64,000 nucleotides of DNA from Candidatus Accumulibacter aalborgensis (GCF_900089955.1 NZ_FLQX01000127.1:62001-126000); one strand, 5' to 3'. Numbered from the stretch's first letter, positions 18,395 through 28,175 are shown. Numbers and translations: made by a program. Notes: generated from the letters alone by a model not told the origin.

Positions 18395-18877
18395 TCATTC
18401 ACCTACCCAGTGCCCTGACTTGCCGCCGACCTTTTCCAGCAGGCGAATGCCTTCGATGCGCATCCCGCGGTCAGCCGCTTTGCACATGTCGTAGATGGTC
18501 AGCAAGCCGATACTGGCGGCACAAAGCGCTTCCATCTCGACGCCGGTGCGGCCGAAGCATTCGGCACGGGTCAGACAATGCACCGCATTGGCCTCGCCGT
18601 CGATCGCGAAATCGACCGAGACTTTGGTCAGGGCGATCGGGTGACACAGGGGGATCAGCTCAGCCGTGCGCTTGGCGCCCTGAATCGCGGCGACGCGAGC
18701 GACGCCGAGAACGTCACCTTTCGTGGCCGAACCGGCAATGATCAGAGCGAGGGTTTCCGGCTTCATCAGGATGCTGCCGACAGCACTTGCCTGGCGGTGC
18801 GTGGCGGCCTTTTCGCCGACGTCGACCATCTGCGCCTGGCCGTGGGCGTCGAAGTGGGTGAGCGGGCTAAGGGGCAT
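18395..18877 (-). CDS. moaC: Cyclic pyranopterin monophosphate synthase
   Basis: 160 residues. MoaC converts the MoaA product into cyclic pyranopterin monophosphate, the first molybdopterin precursor. Characteristic motifs are present: [14 protein letters not shown] near the N-terminus, then [28 protein letters not shown] and the end segment [16 protein letters not shown]. The start at ATG 18877 ([10 protein letters not shown]) gives the usual length; the upstream ATG at 18925 adds 16 residues. Molybdenum cofactor here serves general molybdoenzymes, since nitrogenase uses a different cofactor. It is divergent from the M48 protease, with phased repeats in the shared upstream region. Confidence 0.93.
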   Translation of the reverse strand: MPLSPLTHFDAHGQAQMVDVGEKAATHRQASAVGSILMKPETLALIIAGSATKGDVLGVARVAAIQGAKRTAELIPLCHPIALTKVSVDFAIDGEANAVHCLTRAECFGRTGVEMEALCAASIGLLTIYDMCKAADRGMRIEGIRLLEKVGGKSGHWVGE

Positions 18878-18952
18878 GGGTTTCACTGCCGAAGGTGGGA
18901 GAACTCGCCGGAGCACACGCGGCAAGAGGGATGATGATTACCTGAAGACGAC

Positions 18953-18978
18953 GGTAACGCTTGGTAACGCGTGGTAAC
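18953..18978. repeat. Three GGTAAC repeats phased at exactly 10 bases
   Basis: GGTAAC occurs at 18953, 18963 and 18973, upstream of both moaC and the M48 protease gene. Helical phasing suggests binding sites for one protein on one face of DNA. Confidence 0.6.
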
Positions 18979-19017
18979 AATTCGACCGCTCAGGATTGAG
19001 TATCATAGCATCACCCT

Positions 19018-19035
19018 CGTCAGCACGTGCTGACG
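19018..19035. promoter_or_regulatory. 18-base perfect palindrome upstream of the M48 protease
   Basis: CGTCAGCACGTGCTGACG, perfectly symmetric, 20 bases upstream of the proposed TTG start. It could be an operator or a short mRNA hairpin. Confidence 0.5.
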
Positions 19036-19055
19036 CTCACCCGGGAGTCGCCGCC

Positions 19056-20528
19056 TTGATCAGAATCGTTTTTGCCACCGTAGCGCTGGCCGTTCTCGCT
19101 TTGCTCGGCAGTCCCTCGCGGGGGCTGGCTGATGAGCTGCCGGATCTCGGCGAGGCGGCGCGTGCCGAGTTCTCGCCGCAACTCGAACGGAAGATCGGTG
19201 AGCGCATCTACAACGAAATCCGCTTGCACGAGCCGAGCTATGTGGACGATCCCGAGATCAGCGACTACCTGAATGCGCTCGGCAGCCGCCTGGTGGCCGG
19301 CAGCTTGAACCCGACAGGCAACGTTCACCTGTTTGCCGTTCGCGACGGCAGCGTCAACGCCTTCGCCATGTTTGGCGGCTTCATCGGCGTCAACACCGGA
19401 ACCCTGCTGACCGCACAGTCGGAATCCGAACTGGCCGGCGTACTGGCCCATGAAATCTCGCATGTCATGCAGAATCACCTCGCCCGGCAAATCGCCCGCG
19501 AGAAACAGAACTCGATCGCCACGATGATCGCCATGGCGGTCGGTGTGCTTGCCGCCCGCTCCAACTCGCAGGTGGCGAGTGCGGCCATCGCCTCGGCGCA
19601 GGCCGGGTCGGTTCAGGCCCAACTGGCCTACAGTCGCGATTTTGAACGCGAGGCTGATCGCGTGGGCTTCCAGACGATGACCAATGCCGGTTACGATGCG
19701 CAGGGCATGGGCGACTTCTTTGGCCGTCTACAGCAAGCGGGGCGGGTGTACGAGAACAACGCGCCGGTCTATATGCGCTCGCATCCGCTGACCCTCGAAC
19801 GTATCTCGGATATGCAGAACCGGGCGCAAAATGCGCCCTATCGGCAAGTGGCCGACAGCCTTGACTTCCAGCTCGTCCGGGCCAAGCTCAGGGCACAAAT
19901 GGTCGCTCCTGCCGATGCGGTCAGCGAGTTCAGCAAGCAGTTGCGTGACAGGAAATATGCCTCCGAGGCGGCGACCCGCTACGGCCTGGCGTATGCGCTG
20001 TGGAAGGCCAAGGATGTGGCCGCTGCGCAGCGCGAAGTCGATGCGCTCATCGCGCTCAAGGTATCGTCGCCCATGATCGCCGGCCTGGCAGCCGAGATCA
20101 GGATGGCCGCCGCCGATTTGCCCGGCGCATTGACCATCTACCGCGACGCCCTGCAGCGCTATCCCCAGTCCACGGCGCTGATCTATGGCTATGCCGAAGC
20201 GCTGATCGCCGCCGGCCACTACGGACAGAGTCTGACGTTTCTTGAGGCACAGTTGCAGCTCCATGGTTCGGACTACAAGCTGTACGGCCTGCAGGCGAGA
20301 ACTTTTTCGGCGGCCGGCAAGCGCCTGCAGCAGCACCGTGCTCAGGCCGAGTACTATCTCCTGCAGGGACAGTTGATGCCGGCCGTAGAACAGTTGCAGT
20401 TCGCGCAAAAAGCGACTGATGGAAACTTCTTCGAACAGTCGGCAGTGGACGCGCGCCTGCGCGAATTGCGCAAGCTGCAGGCGGAAGAGGCCAAAGAGAA
20501 GAAGAATGGCGGCTACAATGTACCCTAG
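19056..20528 (+). CDS. Periplasmic M48-family metalloprotease with TPR tail (BepA/YfgC-like)
   Basis: 490 residues. A signal sequence (IRIVFATVALAVLALLG, ending before DELPDLG) is followed by an M48 domain with the zinc motif HEISH and a downstream Glu in SRDFEREADRVGF. The last ~200 residues are helical TPR-like repeats (AAADLPGALTIYRDALQRYP and others). BepA-type proteins degrade or chaperone stalled outer-membrane proteins such as LptD/BamA substrates. I prefer the TTG at 19056, which has GGGAG upstream and sits right before the signal peptide. The longer TTG start at 18996 would place the palindrome inside the gene. Confidence 0.88.
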   Translation: MIRIVFATVALAVLALLGSPSRGLADELPDLGEAARAEFSPQLERKIGERIYNEIRLHEPSYVDDPEISDYLNALGSRLVAGSLNPTGNVHLFAVRDGSVNAFAMFGGFIGVNTGTLLTAQSESELAGVLAHEISHVMQNHLARQIAREKQNSIATMIAMAVGVLAARSNSQVASAAIASAQAGSVQAQLAYSRDFEREADRVGFQTMTNAGYDAQGMGDFFGRLQQAGRVYENNAPVYMRSHPLTLERISDMQNRAQNAPYRQVADSLDFQLVRAKLRAQMVAPADAVSEFSKQLRDRKYASEAATRYGLAYALWKAKDVAAAQREVDALIALKVSSPMIAGLAAEIRMAAADLPGALTIYRDALQRYPQSTALIYGYAEALIAAGHYGQSLTFLEAQLQLHGSDYKLYGLQARTFSAAGKRLQQHRAQAEYYLLQGQLMPAVEQLQFAQKATDGNFFEQSAVDARLRELRKLQAEEAKEKKNGGYNVP

Positions 20529-20547
20529 TTTTGTTCTGGACCAGACC

Positions 20548-20775
20548 ATGCATTTCGACCGAGAACTCGATGTCAAAGGGCTGAATTGCCCGCTGCCCAT
20601 TCTGCGCACCAAGAAAGCACTCGCCGGGATGTCTTCCGGCGAAGTGCTGCACGTTCTGGCTACCGATCCAGGTTCAGTCAAGGATTTTCAGGCCTTCGCC
20701 AGGCAGACCGGCAATGATCTCCTCTCTTCCGCTGAGATGAACGACGTCTTTGAGTATTATCTCAAGCGCAAGTAA
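20548..20775 (+). CDS. tusA: Sulfur-carrier protein TusA
   Basis: 75 residues with the TusA/SirA signature: LDVKGLNCPLPILRTKKAL, where the Cys carries the persulfide. TusA-family proteins relay sulfur from cysteine desulfurases to tRNA thiouridine, molybdenum cofactor or sulfur oxidation. It lies 19 bases after the M48 protease gene and is probably co-transcribed, an arrangement often seen in betaproteobacteria. The ATG at 20548 gives the normal length. Confidence 0.9.
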   Translation: MHFDRELDVKGLNCPLPILRTKKALAGMSSGEVLHVLATDPGSVKDFQAFARQTGNDLLSSAEMNDVFEYYLKRK

Positions 20776-20867
20776 AGGGCCGTTTCGGTGGCTGTAGCAC
20801 CAGCGGCCGCCCGGATGATGGCGCGCAATCCGGCACCCCGGGCCGCAGACGTCCAGCTCAGCGAGTG

Positions 20868-22670
20868 ATGCCCCTCGGCACCGATTTTGCGCTGTTTGAT
20901 GGCGATGATGGCAGCGTCCTGCTGTTGACCGAACGGCGCCGATCCTGGCAAATCGAGGTCGCCGACGATCCGGCGGTGGTTTTCAGGGCGATCGAAGCCT
21001 CGCTTGCTGCCGGCCAGTGGGTCGCCTTGGCTGCCGACTACGCGCTCGGCGCCAGCTTCGAAGCGGCCGTTGCGCCAGCCCTGTGCGGCCGTCCGGTGTT
21101 GCGCGCCTGGGAGTTCGCCGAGGGCCAATGGCTCGATGCGAGAGCGGTGGGCGAGTTCCTGGCCGATCAACTGGCGGCCTTGCCCGAGTATCTGCGTCCG
21201 GCGGGAATCGCCGGGCTGTCTCTTGGCCTGGACGCGGCGAAACATGCCGCACTGGTCAGGCGGATCTGTCGCTGGATCGCCGATGGCGATTGCTACCAGA
21301 TCAACCTCACCTTTCCGCTGACCTTCGAGATCTACGGCCATCCGCTGGCGCTCTATGCTGGCCTGCGCGAACGCCAGCCGGTCCGCTATGGTGGCTATGT
21401 CTGCACGCCGGAAGAGACGATCCTGTCCTTCTCGCCGGAATTGTTCTTCGCGCGCTGTGGCAATCGCGTACTGATGCGGCCGATGAAGGGCACCGCAGCG
21501 CGTGGCCGCACGCGGCTGGAAGATGACGCCAAACGGGCCGCACTGCTCGCTTCGGCCAAGGAGCGTGCCGAGAACATCATGATTGTCGATCTGCTGCGCA
21601 ATGACCTGGGCCGTCTGGCGCGGCCGGGAAAAGTAAGCGTCGAAGCGCTGTGTACCGCGGAGGCTTATCCGACGCTCTGGCAACTGGTATCGACGGTGGT
21701 CGCGGATCTGCCTGGGGCATGCCTGGCGGACCTGTTCGGCGCGCTGTTCCCCTGCGGGTCGATCACCGGCGCGCCGAAGATACGAGCAATGCAGCGTATT
21801 GCCGAGTTGGAGGAATCACCGCGCGGGCTGTATACCGGGGCGCTGGGGTGGCTGGCGCCGGATGGTGACTGCCGCTTCAATGTCGCCATCCGGACCATTG
21901 AGTTGCAGCCAGATCGGGGACCACAGCGGAGCCCATGGCGCCAGGCGAGACTCGGCGTCGGGAGCGGCATCGTGGCCGACGCGGACGCAGCGCGCGAGTA
22001 CGCGGAGTGCCTTTTGAAAGCGCGCTTTCTGACCGCTTTCGATCCGCGCTTCGAGCTGCTCGAAACGCTGCGCCTGGAAGGCGGCGCCTATTCATTGCTG
22101 GTGTTTCATCTCGAGCGTCTGCAGGCCTCGGCGCGGACGCTCGGTTTTTCCTGTACGCTGCCGGCCGTTTCTGCCGCACTGGCCGCCGAAGCCGCCTGTC
22201 GGCCGAGCGGCGTGTTTCGCGTTCGTCTGACGTTGGCGCATGACGGCCGCTGCCATGTCGTGTCGTCACCTCTGGAGGTCCATCAAGAGAAACCGTGGCA
22301 CGTGCTCCTGGCGGCTGAAACGCTGGCTGACGATGACTATCTCCTGCGCCACAAGACGACGGCACGTGCCCGCTATGATCGCGTCCTGGCGGCACTGGCC
22401 GACCGGCCGACGGTGTTCGACGCGATCTTCCTGAATTCACGCGGCGAGGTTTGCGAAGGGGCGCGCAGCAACGTTTTTGTCGAGCGCAACGGGGTATTGC
22501 TGACGCCGCCTCTGGCCTGCGGCCTGCTTCCCGGAGTCATGCGAAGAACGCTGCTCGAGTCAGGCCGCGCCGTCGAGAAGGTGCTGCGGATCGAGGATTT
22601 GTGGCCGCGGTCTGTCTTGTATGTGGGCAATGCCTTGCGCGGCCTGCTGCCGGTCGTCCTGGAGCGCTGA
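20868..22670 (+). CDS. pabBC: Fused aminodeoxychorismate synthase component I / aminodeoxychorismate lyase (PabB-PabC)
   Basis: 600 residues in two parts. Residues ~1-375 are a chorismate-utilising PabB domain (DGDCYQINLTFPL, RPMKGTAARGRT, ENIMIVDLLRNDLGR, GSITGAPKIRAM). Residues ~385-600 are a PLP-dependent fold-type IV lyase like PabC (LLVFHLERLQAS, KTTARARYD with the PLP Lys, FLNSRGEVCEGARSN). Together they turn chorismate into 4-aminobenzoate for folate; the glutaminase PabA is not in the window. Fusion of the two is a known arrangement. ATG 20868 is directly preceded by a GTG that is also possible. Confidence 0.92.
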   Translation: MPLGTDFALFDGDDGSVLLLTERRRSWQIEVADDPAVVFRAIEASLAAGQWVALAADYALGASFEAAVAPALCGRPVLRAWEFAEGQWLDARAVGEFLADQLAALPEYLRPAGIAGLSLGLDAAKHAALVRRICRWIADGDCYQINLTFPLTFEIYGHPLALYAGLRERQPVRYGGYVCTPEETILSFSPELFFARCGNRVLMRPMKGTAARGRTRLEDDAKRAALLASAKERAENIMIVDLLRNDLGRLARPGKVSVEALCTAEAYPTLWQLVSTVVADLPGACLADLFGALFPCGSITGAPKIRAMQRIAELEESPRGLYTGALGWLAPDGDCRFNVAIRTIELQPDRGPQRSPWRQARLGVGSGIVADADAAREYAECLLKARFLTAFDPRFELLETLRLEGGAYSLLVFHLERLQASARTLGFSCTLPAVSAALAAEAACRPSGVFRVRLTLAHDGRCHVVSSPLEVHQEKPWHVLLAAETLADDDYLLRHKTTARARYDRVLAALADRPTVFDAIFLNSRGEVCEGARSNVFVERNGVLLTPPLACGLLPGVMRRTLLESGRAVEKVLRIEDLWPRSVLYVGNALRGLLPVVLER

Positions 22671-22894
22671 CCGCTGCCAGGACGCATGGGCGAAACCTCC
22701 CGGCAAGGGAGGGAAATGGTCATGACTTTGATGATCGGCCGTGTATCGAGAAGTGATGACCGTTTGGGCTAGTCCAGATTCCCGACCATGAGTTGAACCA
22801 CGGCGCTCAGCGCCGATGTATGCTGCCTCCTACGCAAGAACCGCATTTCGTTACCGCTCGCGCGGCGGTGTTGCCTGGCCTGGAAGGGGCGCTC

Positions 22895-23278
22895 ATGAAC
22901 CTAGAGAAAGTGGTTTTCGGTTTCTTCATCGTTTTGGCCGCCACGCTGAACTTCGGCTTCTTCCTCGGCGAGATCGACCAACCGCTGCACCATCACATCT
23001 ACGAGCTGTTTGCCGCGATCGTCGTCAACCTGATTGCCACCGTGCTGAAGTTCGGCGATCGGACGCAGATTGGCGCGGTGCACCTGTCGACCAGTCTGGT
23101 CGCCGACCTGCAGCTCGTTGCGGCGGCGTGCGTGTGGGCTTTCGCAATGCATGTGAGCGGCGATGGAATGTCCGCCGATGTCACCACCAGTGTCGTTTCA
23201 CTGAGCGGTGGGGCGCTCTTTGCCAACGTCGTTTCGGTCGTCCTGCTGATTGTGGAAACCGTGATGTTGCGTCGCTGA
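22895..23278 (+). CDS. Small four-helix membrane protein (DUF6394-like) next to a K+ channel
   Basis: 127 residues from ATG 22895, with about four hydrophobic segments. The motif LFAAIVVNLIATVLKFGDRTQIGA is typical of a small conserved family (DUF6394, as I recall it) that I associate with Kch-like channel genes. Thirteen bases separate it from the channel gene, so they are one operon. It may be an accessory subunit, but no function is established. Confidence 0.7.
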   Translation: MNLEKVVFGFFIVLAATLNFGFFLGEIDQPLHHHIYELFAAIVVNLIATVLKFGDRTQIGAVHLSTSLVADLQLVAAACVWAFAMHVSGDGMSADVTTSVVSLSGGALFANVVSVVLLIVETVMLRR

Positions 23279-23291
23279 CGACTGCGGCGAA

Positions 23292-25016
23292 ATGAACGCC
23301 AGCGTATTCTTCCTTGGGCTGCGGCGGATGCGCGCGCCGCTGATCGTGCTGATCGTCATCTATGCGCTGTCGACTCTCGGTCTGACGCTGGTTCCCGGCA
23401 TCGACGCGCAAGGCCAACCGACGGCGCCGATGAGCTTCTTTCATGCCTTCTACTTCGTCAGCTATACGGCGACGACGATCGGTTTCGGCGAGTTGCCGAA
23501 TGCCTTTTCCGATGCTCAGCGAATGTGGGTGACGGTATGCATCTACCTTTCGGTGGTCGGCTGGTCGTATTCGATCATCAGCCTGCTGGCGCTCGTCCAG
23601 GACAAGGGCTTCCAGCAGGTGTTGCTGAGCAGTCGTTTTGCCCGTCGCGTCAGGCAGTTGGGAGAGCCGTTCTATATCATCTGTGGGTGTGGCGAGACCG
23701 GCTTGCTGATCGCCCGTGCACTCGATCGGGAGGGCATCCGCGTCGTCGCGCTGGAGCGCGACGAGATGCGCATCCAGGAACTCGAACTGGAAGATTTCTC
23801 GGCCGACATTCTTGTCCTGGGTGCCGATGCGGCGCAGCCGCAGCACCTGTTGATGGCCGGATTGAAGCATCGCAGTTGTCGCGGCGTGCTGGCGATGACC
23901 GATGACGATGCGGCCAATCTTGCCGTGGCGATCAGCAGCCGGCTGATCAATCCACGTCTGCGGATCGTCGCCCGTGTTGCCAGTCCGTCGATCGAAGCCA
24001 ACATGATGTCGTTCGGCACGCACTATGTGGTCAATCACTTCGAGAAGTTCGCCGACTATCTGGCACAGGCGATTCGTTCACCGGACTGGTTTCGTCTGGT
24101 CGACCTGCTCACCGGCCTGCCGGGTCGGGAAGTTCCCGAGCGCCACGACCCGCCCGTCGGCGACTGGGTAGTCTGCGGCTACGGGCGTTTCGGTCAGGCA
24201 GTGGTGCGCAATCTGCAGCGGCAAGGGGTCAGGCTGACGGTGATCGATCCGAATCCCGATTTGCCGATCGATGTCCACCACATCGTTGGCCAGGGCACGG
24301 AGGCGGAGCCGCTGCGGCAGGCCGGGGTCGAAGCCGCGGTGGGAATTGTCGCCGCCAGCGATAACGATACCAACAACCTGTCGATTGCCATGACCGCAAT
24401 GGAGGTCAACCCGAAGCTGTTCGTCGTGGTACGTCAGAACAGCGTTGCCAATCAGATCCTGTTCGACGCCTACGATGCCGATTTCACGATGGTGCCGTCG
24501 CACATCGTGGCGCGCGAGTGCCTGGCACTGATCACCTCGCCGCTGCTGTCCCGCTTTCTTCGCCTCGTGCGTGCCTGGCCGGAGTCTCGTGCAGCAGGCG
24601 TCGTCAGCGATCTCGAGCGACTCTTCGACAAGCGGGTGCCGGTGGTCTGGGGCATTCGGCTGAATGCGGTGGACTCGCCGGCAGTGCATAGATTCCTGCT
24701 GTTCGAACAGGCGACGATGGCCTTGGACAGCTTGCGGCGCGATCCGGCGGATCGCCAGGAGTGGCTCGCGCTGCTGCCGCTGCTGCTGGTGCGCGATGGG
24801 TGCGACGACGAACTACCCGCCGACGCGACGATCCTGCAGGCGGGCGACGAAGTCCTGTTTGCCGGCACGCGGGCGGCAAAGGCGGCGCAGAATCTGACGC
24901 TCGACAATCGAACCGTGCTCGACTATGTGCTGACCGGTCAGGATACCCCAGGCTGGTTGTGGGGCTTGCTGAAGAAAAGGAAGTCCACCGGTGCCAACGA
25001 GAGCCCTTTGGGGTGA
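23292..25016 (+). CDS. Potassium channel protein with two TrkA-type nucleotide-binding (RCK) domains
   Basis: 574 residues. Two transmembrane helices surround a pore loop reading TTIGFGE (residues ~58-64), followed by two RCK modules. The first begins YIICGCGETG (residues ~128-260), the second WVVCGYGRFGQAVVRN (residues ~295-430). A TrkA-C-like tail follows. The cell would use it for K+ flux gated by a nucleotide or ion. The filter GFGE differs from the canonical GYGD, which may alter selectivity. It is coupled to the DUF6394-like gene upstream. No damage is visible. Confidence 0.85.
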   Translation: MNASVFFLGLRRMRAPLIVLIVIYALSTLGLTLVPGIDAQGQPTAPMSFFHAFYFVSYTATTIGFGELPNAFSDAQRMWVTVCIYLSVVGWSYSIISLLALVQDKGFQQVLLSSRFARRVRQLGEPFYIICGCGETGLLIARALDREGIRVVALERDEMRIQELELEDFSADILVLGADAAQPQHLLMAGLKHRSCRGVLAMTDDDAANLAVAISSRLINPRLRIVARVASPSIEANMMSFGTHYVVNHFEKFADYLAQAIRSPDWFRLVDLLTGLPGREVPERHDPPVGDWVVCGYGRFGQAVVRNLQRQGVRLTVIDPNPDLPIDVHHIVGQGTEAEPLRQAGVEAAVGIVAASDNDTNNLSIAMTAMEVNPKLFVVVRQNSVANQILFDAYDADFTMVPSHIVARECLALITSPLLSRFLRLVRAWPESRAAGVVSDLERLFDKRVPVVWGIRLNAVDSPAVHRFLLFEQATMALDSLRRDPADRQEWLALLPLLLVRDGCDDELPADATILQAGDEVLFAGTRAAKAAQNLTLDNRTVLDYVLTGQDTPGWLWGLLKKRKSTGANESPLG

Positions 25017-25265
25017 CGGAGGAACGCCAACGACAGCGTTGCCGGTTCACAAAGCCGCCTGCCGTCTTGGTCATCGGGCGCTTTCCCAGGGTCAGCTCGA
25101 AGTGTCGCAACTCGCTCCTGACCAAAGCTCTCCGCCAAACCAACCCGCTGACGATCGCGCGCCACCTGCCGGAACCTAGCGCATGCGGGGCAATTTGCCG
25201 CATAATATCACTTGCTTGAAAGCGCAAGAAAAAGAGGACTCAGGATCTGTTTGGAAGCCGTGTCA

Positions 25266-26579
25266 ATGGAAGCTAGGCCCGCCAGAAAGCCCTTCCGAAT
25301 ATTATCGCTCGACGGTGGCGGTACTTTTGCGTTGATTCAGGCGAAGGTGCTTGATGACCTCTTCCCGGGCGAGGATGGACATCAGGTTCTCAGCCACTTT
25401 GACCTGGTGTCGGCTTGCTCGGGCGGGGCGATCGTCGCTGCGGCATTGGTCGAGGGCTATGCGCCACGCGAAATATTCGGCCTGTTCGACAACCCGGTCA
25501 ATCGCTACGCACTTTTTGGGCGCTTGCCCTGGTACCGGAGCCTGTTGCAGTTGCTTACCGGAGTTCTTTCACCATCGAGCCCGGTTGGCCAGCGTTTTTC
25601 GACCGACGGCAAGCTTGAATTCTTGCACCGAATACTGCCCACGATGGGCACCACATCGCTGCAGGACCTGCACGGAATTCTCAATGACAGTATCGCTTCC
25701 GTACGGTTGCAGCGCGATGAAGCGACCAGGCCAATGTCCTTCCTTTTTGTTACCTACGACTTCGACCGCGACCGGGCCCGCATGATGCGCAGCAATGTCA
25801 CCAGCCCTGCCGCCAGTTTCCCGCACCGGCAGCAGCGCGCGACACTGGCCGAGGCGGCGCATGCGTCAAGTACTGCACCGATCAACTGGTTCGACAAGCC
25901 CGCTGAATTTGACGGCTGCCGCTTCTGGGACGGCGCCATGACGGGCTACAACAATCCGGTGCTGGCGGGTGTTGTCGAAGCCATCGCGCTGGGCGTGCCG
26001 CGTCACCATATCGGCGTGCTGTCGCTGGGCACCAGCACGGTTTTTCTGCCCGAATGCGGAACCGAAGGGATCCCAAATGCGCTGTGCCGGCCGCGCGCCA
26101 GAACCGGCTTCCTCCCCGAGCTGGTCAAGGTCGGCAAGACAATCATCGCTGATCCTCCGGATGCTCACACTTTCATTGCCCACCTCATGCTCGACGGAGG
26201 CTTGCCGCTTGACGTTTCGTGTTGCCCCTACACGGAAACGGCGATTGTGCGCATGAACCCGGTCATTCAACCGGTCATCGATCGAGCGACGGGAGAGTGG
26301 AGCGTGCCGGCGGGCTGGAGCATCGACGAGTTCCGCCGCATCGCCGAGATGGATATCTCCGCAAGCGCGCAGGACGACGTGGACCTGATCAAGCGGCTGG
26401 GCGACGGGTGGCTGCGCGATGGCTGGCACAATCAGCCTGTCCGGGGTTGCGGGATCTGGGCGGCGCCGCTTGCGCAGTCGCCCTCGCGCACCTTGCCGAA
26501 CACCGATCGCCTGTGCGAAATTGGCCATCGCTGGTATAGCGACGCCAGGGCCGCCTGGACCGCGATGTCGGCTCAGTGA
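25266..26579 (+). CDS. Patatin-like phospholipase/acyl hydrolase
   Basis: 437 residues. The patatin catalytic elements are present: oxyanion loop SLDGGGTFAL (~residues 14-23), nucleophile Ser in SACSGGA (~residue 52) and the catalytic Asp in the DGAM motif. The nucleophile elbow is A-x-S-x-G rather than G-x-S-x-G, a small deviation. Patatins cleave acyl chains from membrane lipids. ATG 25266 has GGAAG upstream; a frame from 25212 is less likely. It is followed after 18 bases by a radical SAM gene, so the two are probably one operon. Confidence 0.85.
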   Translation: MEARPARKPFRILSLDGGGTFALIQAKVLDDLFPGEDGHQVLSHFDLVSACSGGAIVAAALVEGYAPREIFGLFDNPVNRYALFGRLPWYRSLLQLLTGVLSPSSPVGQRFSTDGKLEFLHRILPTMGTTSLQDLHGILNDSIASVRLQRDEATRPMSFLFVTYDFDRDRARMMRSNVTSPAASFPHRQQRATLAEAAHASSTAPINWFDKPAEFDGCRFWDGAMTGYNNPVLAGVVEAIALGVPRHHIGVLSLGTSTVFLPECGTEGIPNALCRPRARTGFLPELVKVGKTIIADPPDAHTFIAHLMLDGGLPLDVSCCPYTETAIVRMNPVIQPVIDRATGEWSVPAGWSIDEFRRIAEMDISASAQDDVDLIKRLGDGWLRDGWHNQPVRGCGIWAAPLAQSPSRTLPNTDRLCEIGHRWYSDARAAWTAMSAQ

Positions 26580-26597
26580 CAGCGGACCGAGCTGCCC

Positions 26598-28175
26598 ATG
26601 GCCAATCCACGAATCCTGATCGTCAACTGCTATTCCGACAATCATCGCGGTGCACGGGGGAACCCCTGGATCATTCCACAGTCCATCGCGCCGGCTGTAC
26701 TGGCCGGAATGCTGGATCCCGCCCGCGTCGACCTCCGCCTCGGCTGCGAGTTTCGCGACGGTCCTTTCGAGGATCTTGCCGCGCTGCAATGGGCAGAGCT
26801 GCTGGTACTGACCGGACTCAACCCGTCGTTCGACCGCATGAAGCAGGTGACGGCGTATGCCAGAGTGGTCAATCCGCGCATTGTCGTCGCCATGGGTGGC
26901 CCGTTGGCGCGGATGCTGCCGAATCTCAGCCGCCGCTATTTCGATTACGTCTGCAGCGCCGATGTCGAGCAACTGGTAGCGGTGGTCGATGCGGTCTTTG
27001 GCCCGGGGCACGCTGCCGAGGTGCCCATTCCGCGCCACGATCTATTGCCCCGGAGCCGCATCATCGGCTACGCGGAAACGTCCCGCAATTGCAACTTCCG
27101 CTGCAGCTTTTGCTCGATGACCGCCGAAGACCGCAAGTTCATGACCTACGACCTGGACGATGTACGCAGGCAGATCGACGCTCTTGGCTACCGCCAGTGT
27201 GTGATGTTCCTTGACCAGAACTTCTTTGGTGGCCCGCGCGCCTATTTCAGGGCCCGCATGGCACTCCTCAAGGACTTGTTCGAGCAAGGGAAATTCGGCG
27301 GCTGGGCGGCGCTGGTCACCGCCGATTTCTTCACCAGCGCCGAAAACGTCTCGCTGGCAAGCGAATCCGGTTGTATTGGTTTTTTTAGTGGCGTCGAATC
27401 GTTCAGCCGCGCGCAGGTCACCGCCTTCAACAAGAAGCAGAATCTGGTGTTGCCGCAGGAGGAAACCATCCGCTCGTGTCTGGAGGCCGGTCTGATCTTC
27501 CATTACGGGCTGATCTTCGACCTGGCTGACCAAAGGATCGACGAGGTGCTGGCTGAAACCGACTTCATCGCCGCCAACCCGCACATTACCCTGCCCAGCT
27601 TTCTCAGTTTTGCCATCCCGATGCTCGGCACGCCGCTGTTCGGCAGTCGGCTGTGCGAGGGTCTGTTTCTACCGAATGTCAGGCTGCGCGACATGGATGG
27701 GCGATCACTGGTCTGTCACCCCGTCGACCCCATCGAGGAGGCCGTCGCCTTTGCTGCGCGCATGGATAAAGGTCTGATCGCGAAACGCAAGTTGGCCTTG
27801 CATGCCTGGCGATTCTTTCGCCGCTATCGCGCTAGCTTATCGAACTGGGGGCTGCTGAGCGGCCTGGGAAATGCCTGGGCAATGAGCTACCCGCGTTTCG
27901 GCAGCAATGGTCGCGACGGTATTCGACCCGGCGGGGACGGCTGCCGCAGCTACCTTGCCAGTTCTGAACCACTCGGGTCACTGTACCGCCCCCGGATCGG
28001 GATCCCCGAACGGTACCGCGGTCATTTCGAAGCACTCTGCGTCACTGATGCCGATGGCGAGCTGCACGATGACCTGATTGACGACGCCGCCAGTCTGCTG
28101 CCGCAGGCCAGCGACGAAAAAGCGACGATTCGCACCTATACTGCAATCGCGAACAATGCAACCGCGATGCCCTGA
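26598..28175 (+). CDS. Radical SAM protein with an N-terminal B12-binding-like domain
   Basis: 525 residues. The N-terminal ~150 residues resemble a Rossmann B12-binding domain (ILIVNCYSDNHRG, VVAMGGPLARMLPNL, FDYVCSADVEQLV). The exact DxHxxG cobalamin motif is not met, so B12 binding is uncertain. Then comes the [4Fe-4S] motif CNFRCSFC (~residues 163-170) and the rest of a half-barrel. Such enzymes often methylate or rearrange unactivated carbons in lipids or natural products. The substrate is unknown. Its tight coupling to a patatin suggests a lipid or acyl substrate, but that is inference. Confidence 0.8.
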   Translation: MANPRILIVNCYSDNHRGARGNPWIIPQSIAPAVLAGMLDPARVDLRLGCEFRDGPFEDLAALQWAELLVLTGLNPSFDRMKQVTAYARVVNPRIVVAMGGPLARMLPNLSRRYFDYVCSADVEQLVAVVDAVFGPGHAAEVPIPRHDLLPRSRIIGYAETSRNCNFRCSFCSMTAEDRKFMTYDLDDVRRQIDALGYRQCVMFLDQNFFGGPRAYFRARMALLKDLFEQGKFGGWAALVTADFFTSAENVSLASESGCIGFFSGVESFSRAQVTAFNKKQNLVLPQEETIRSCLEAGLIFHYGLIFDLADQRIDEVLAETDFIAANPHITLPSFLSFAIPMLGTPLFGSRLCEGLFLPNVRLRDMDGRSLVCHPVDPIEEAVAFAARMDKGLIAKRKLALHAWRFFRRYRASLSNWGLLSGLGNAWAMSYPRFGSNGRDGIRPGGDGCRSYLASSEPLGSLYRPRIGIPERYRGHFEALCVTDADGELHDDLIDDAASLLPQASDEKATIRTYTAIANNATAMP

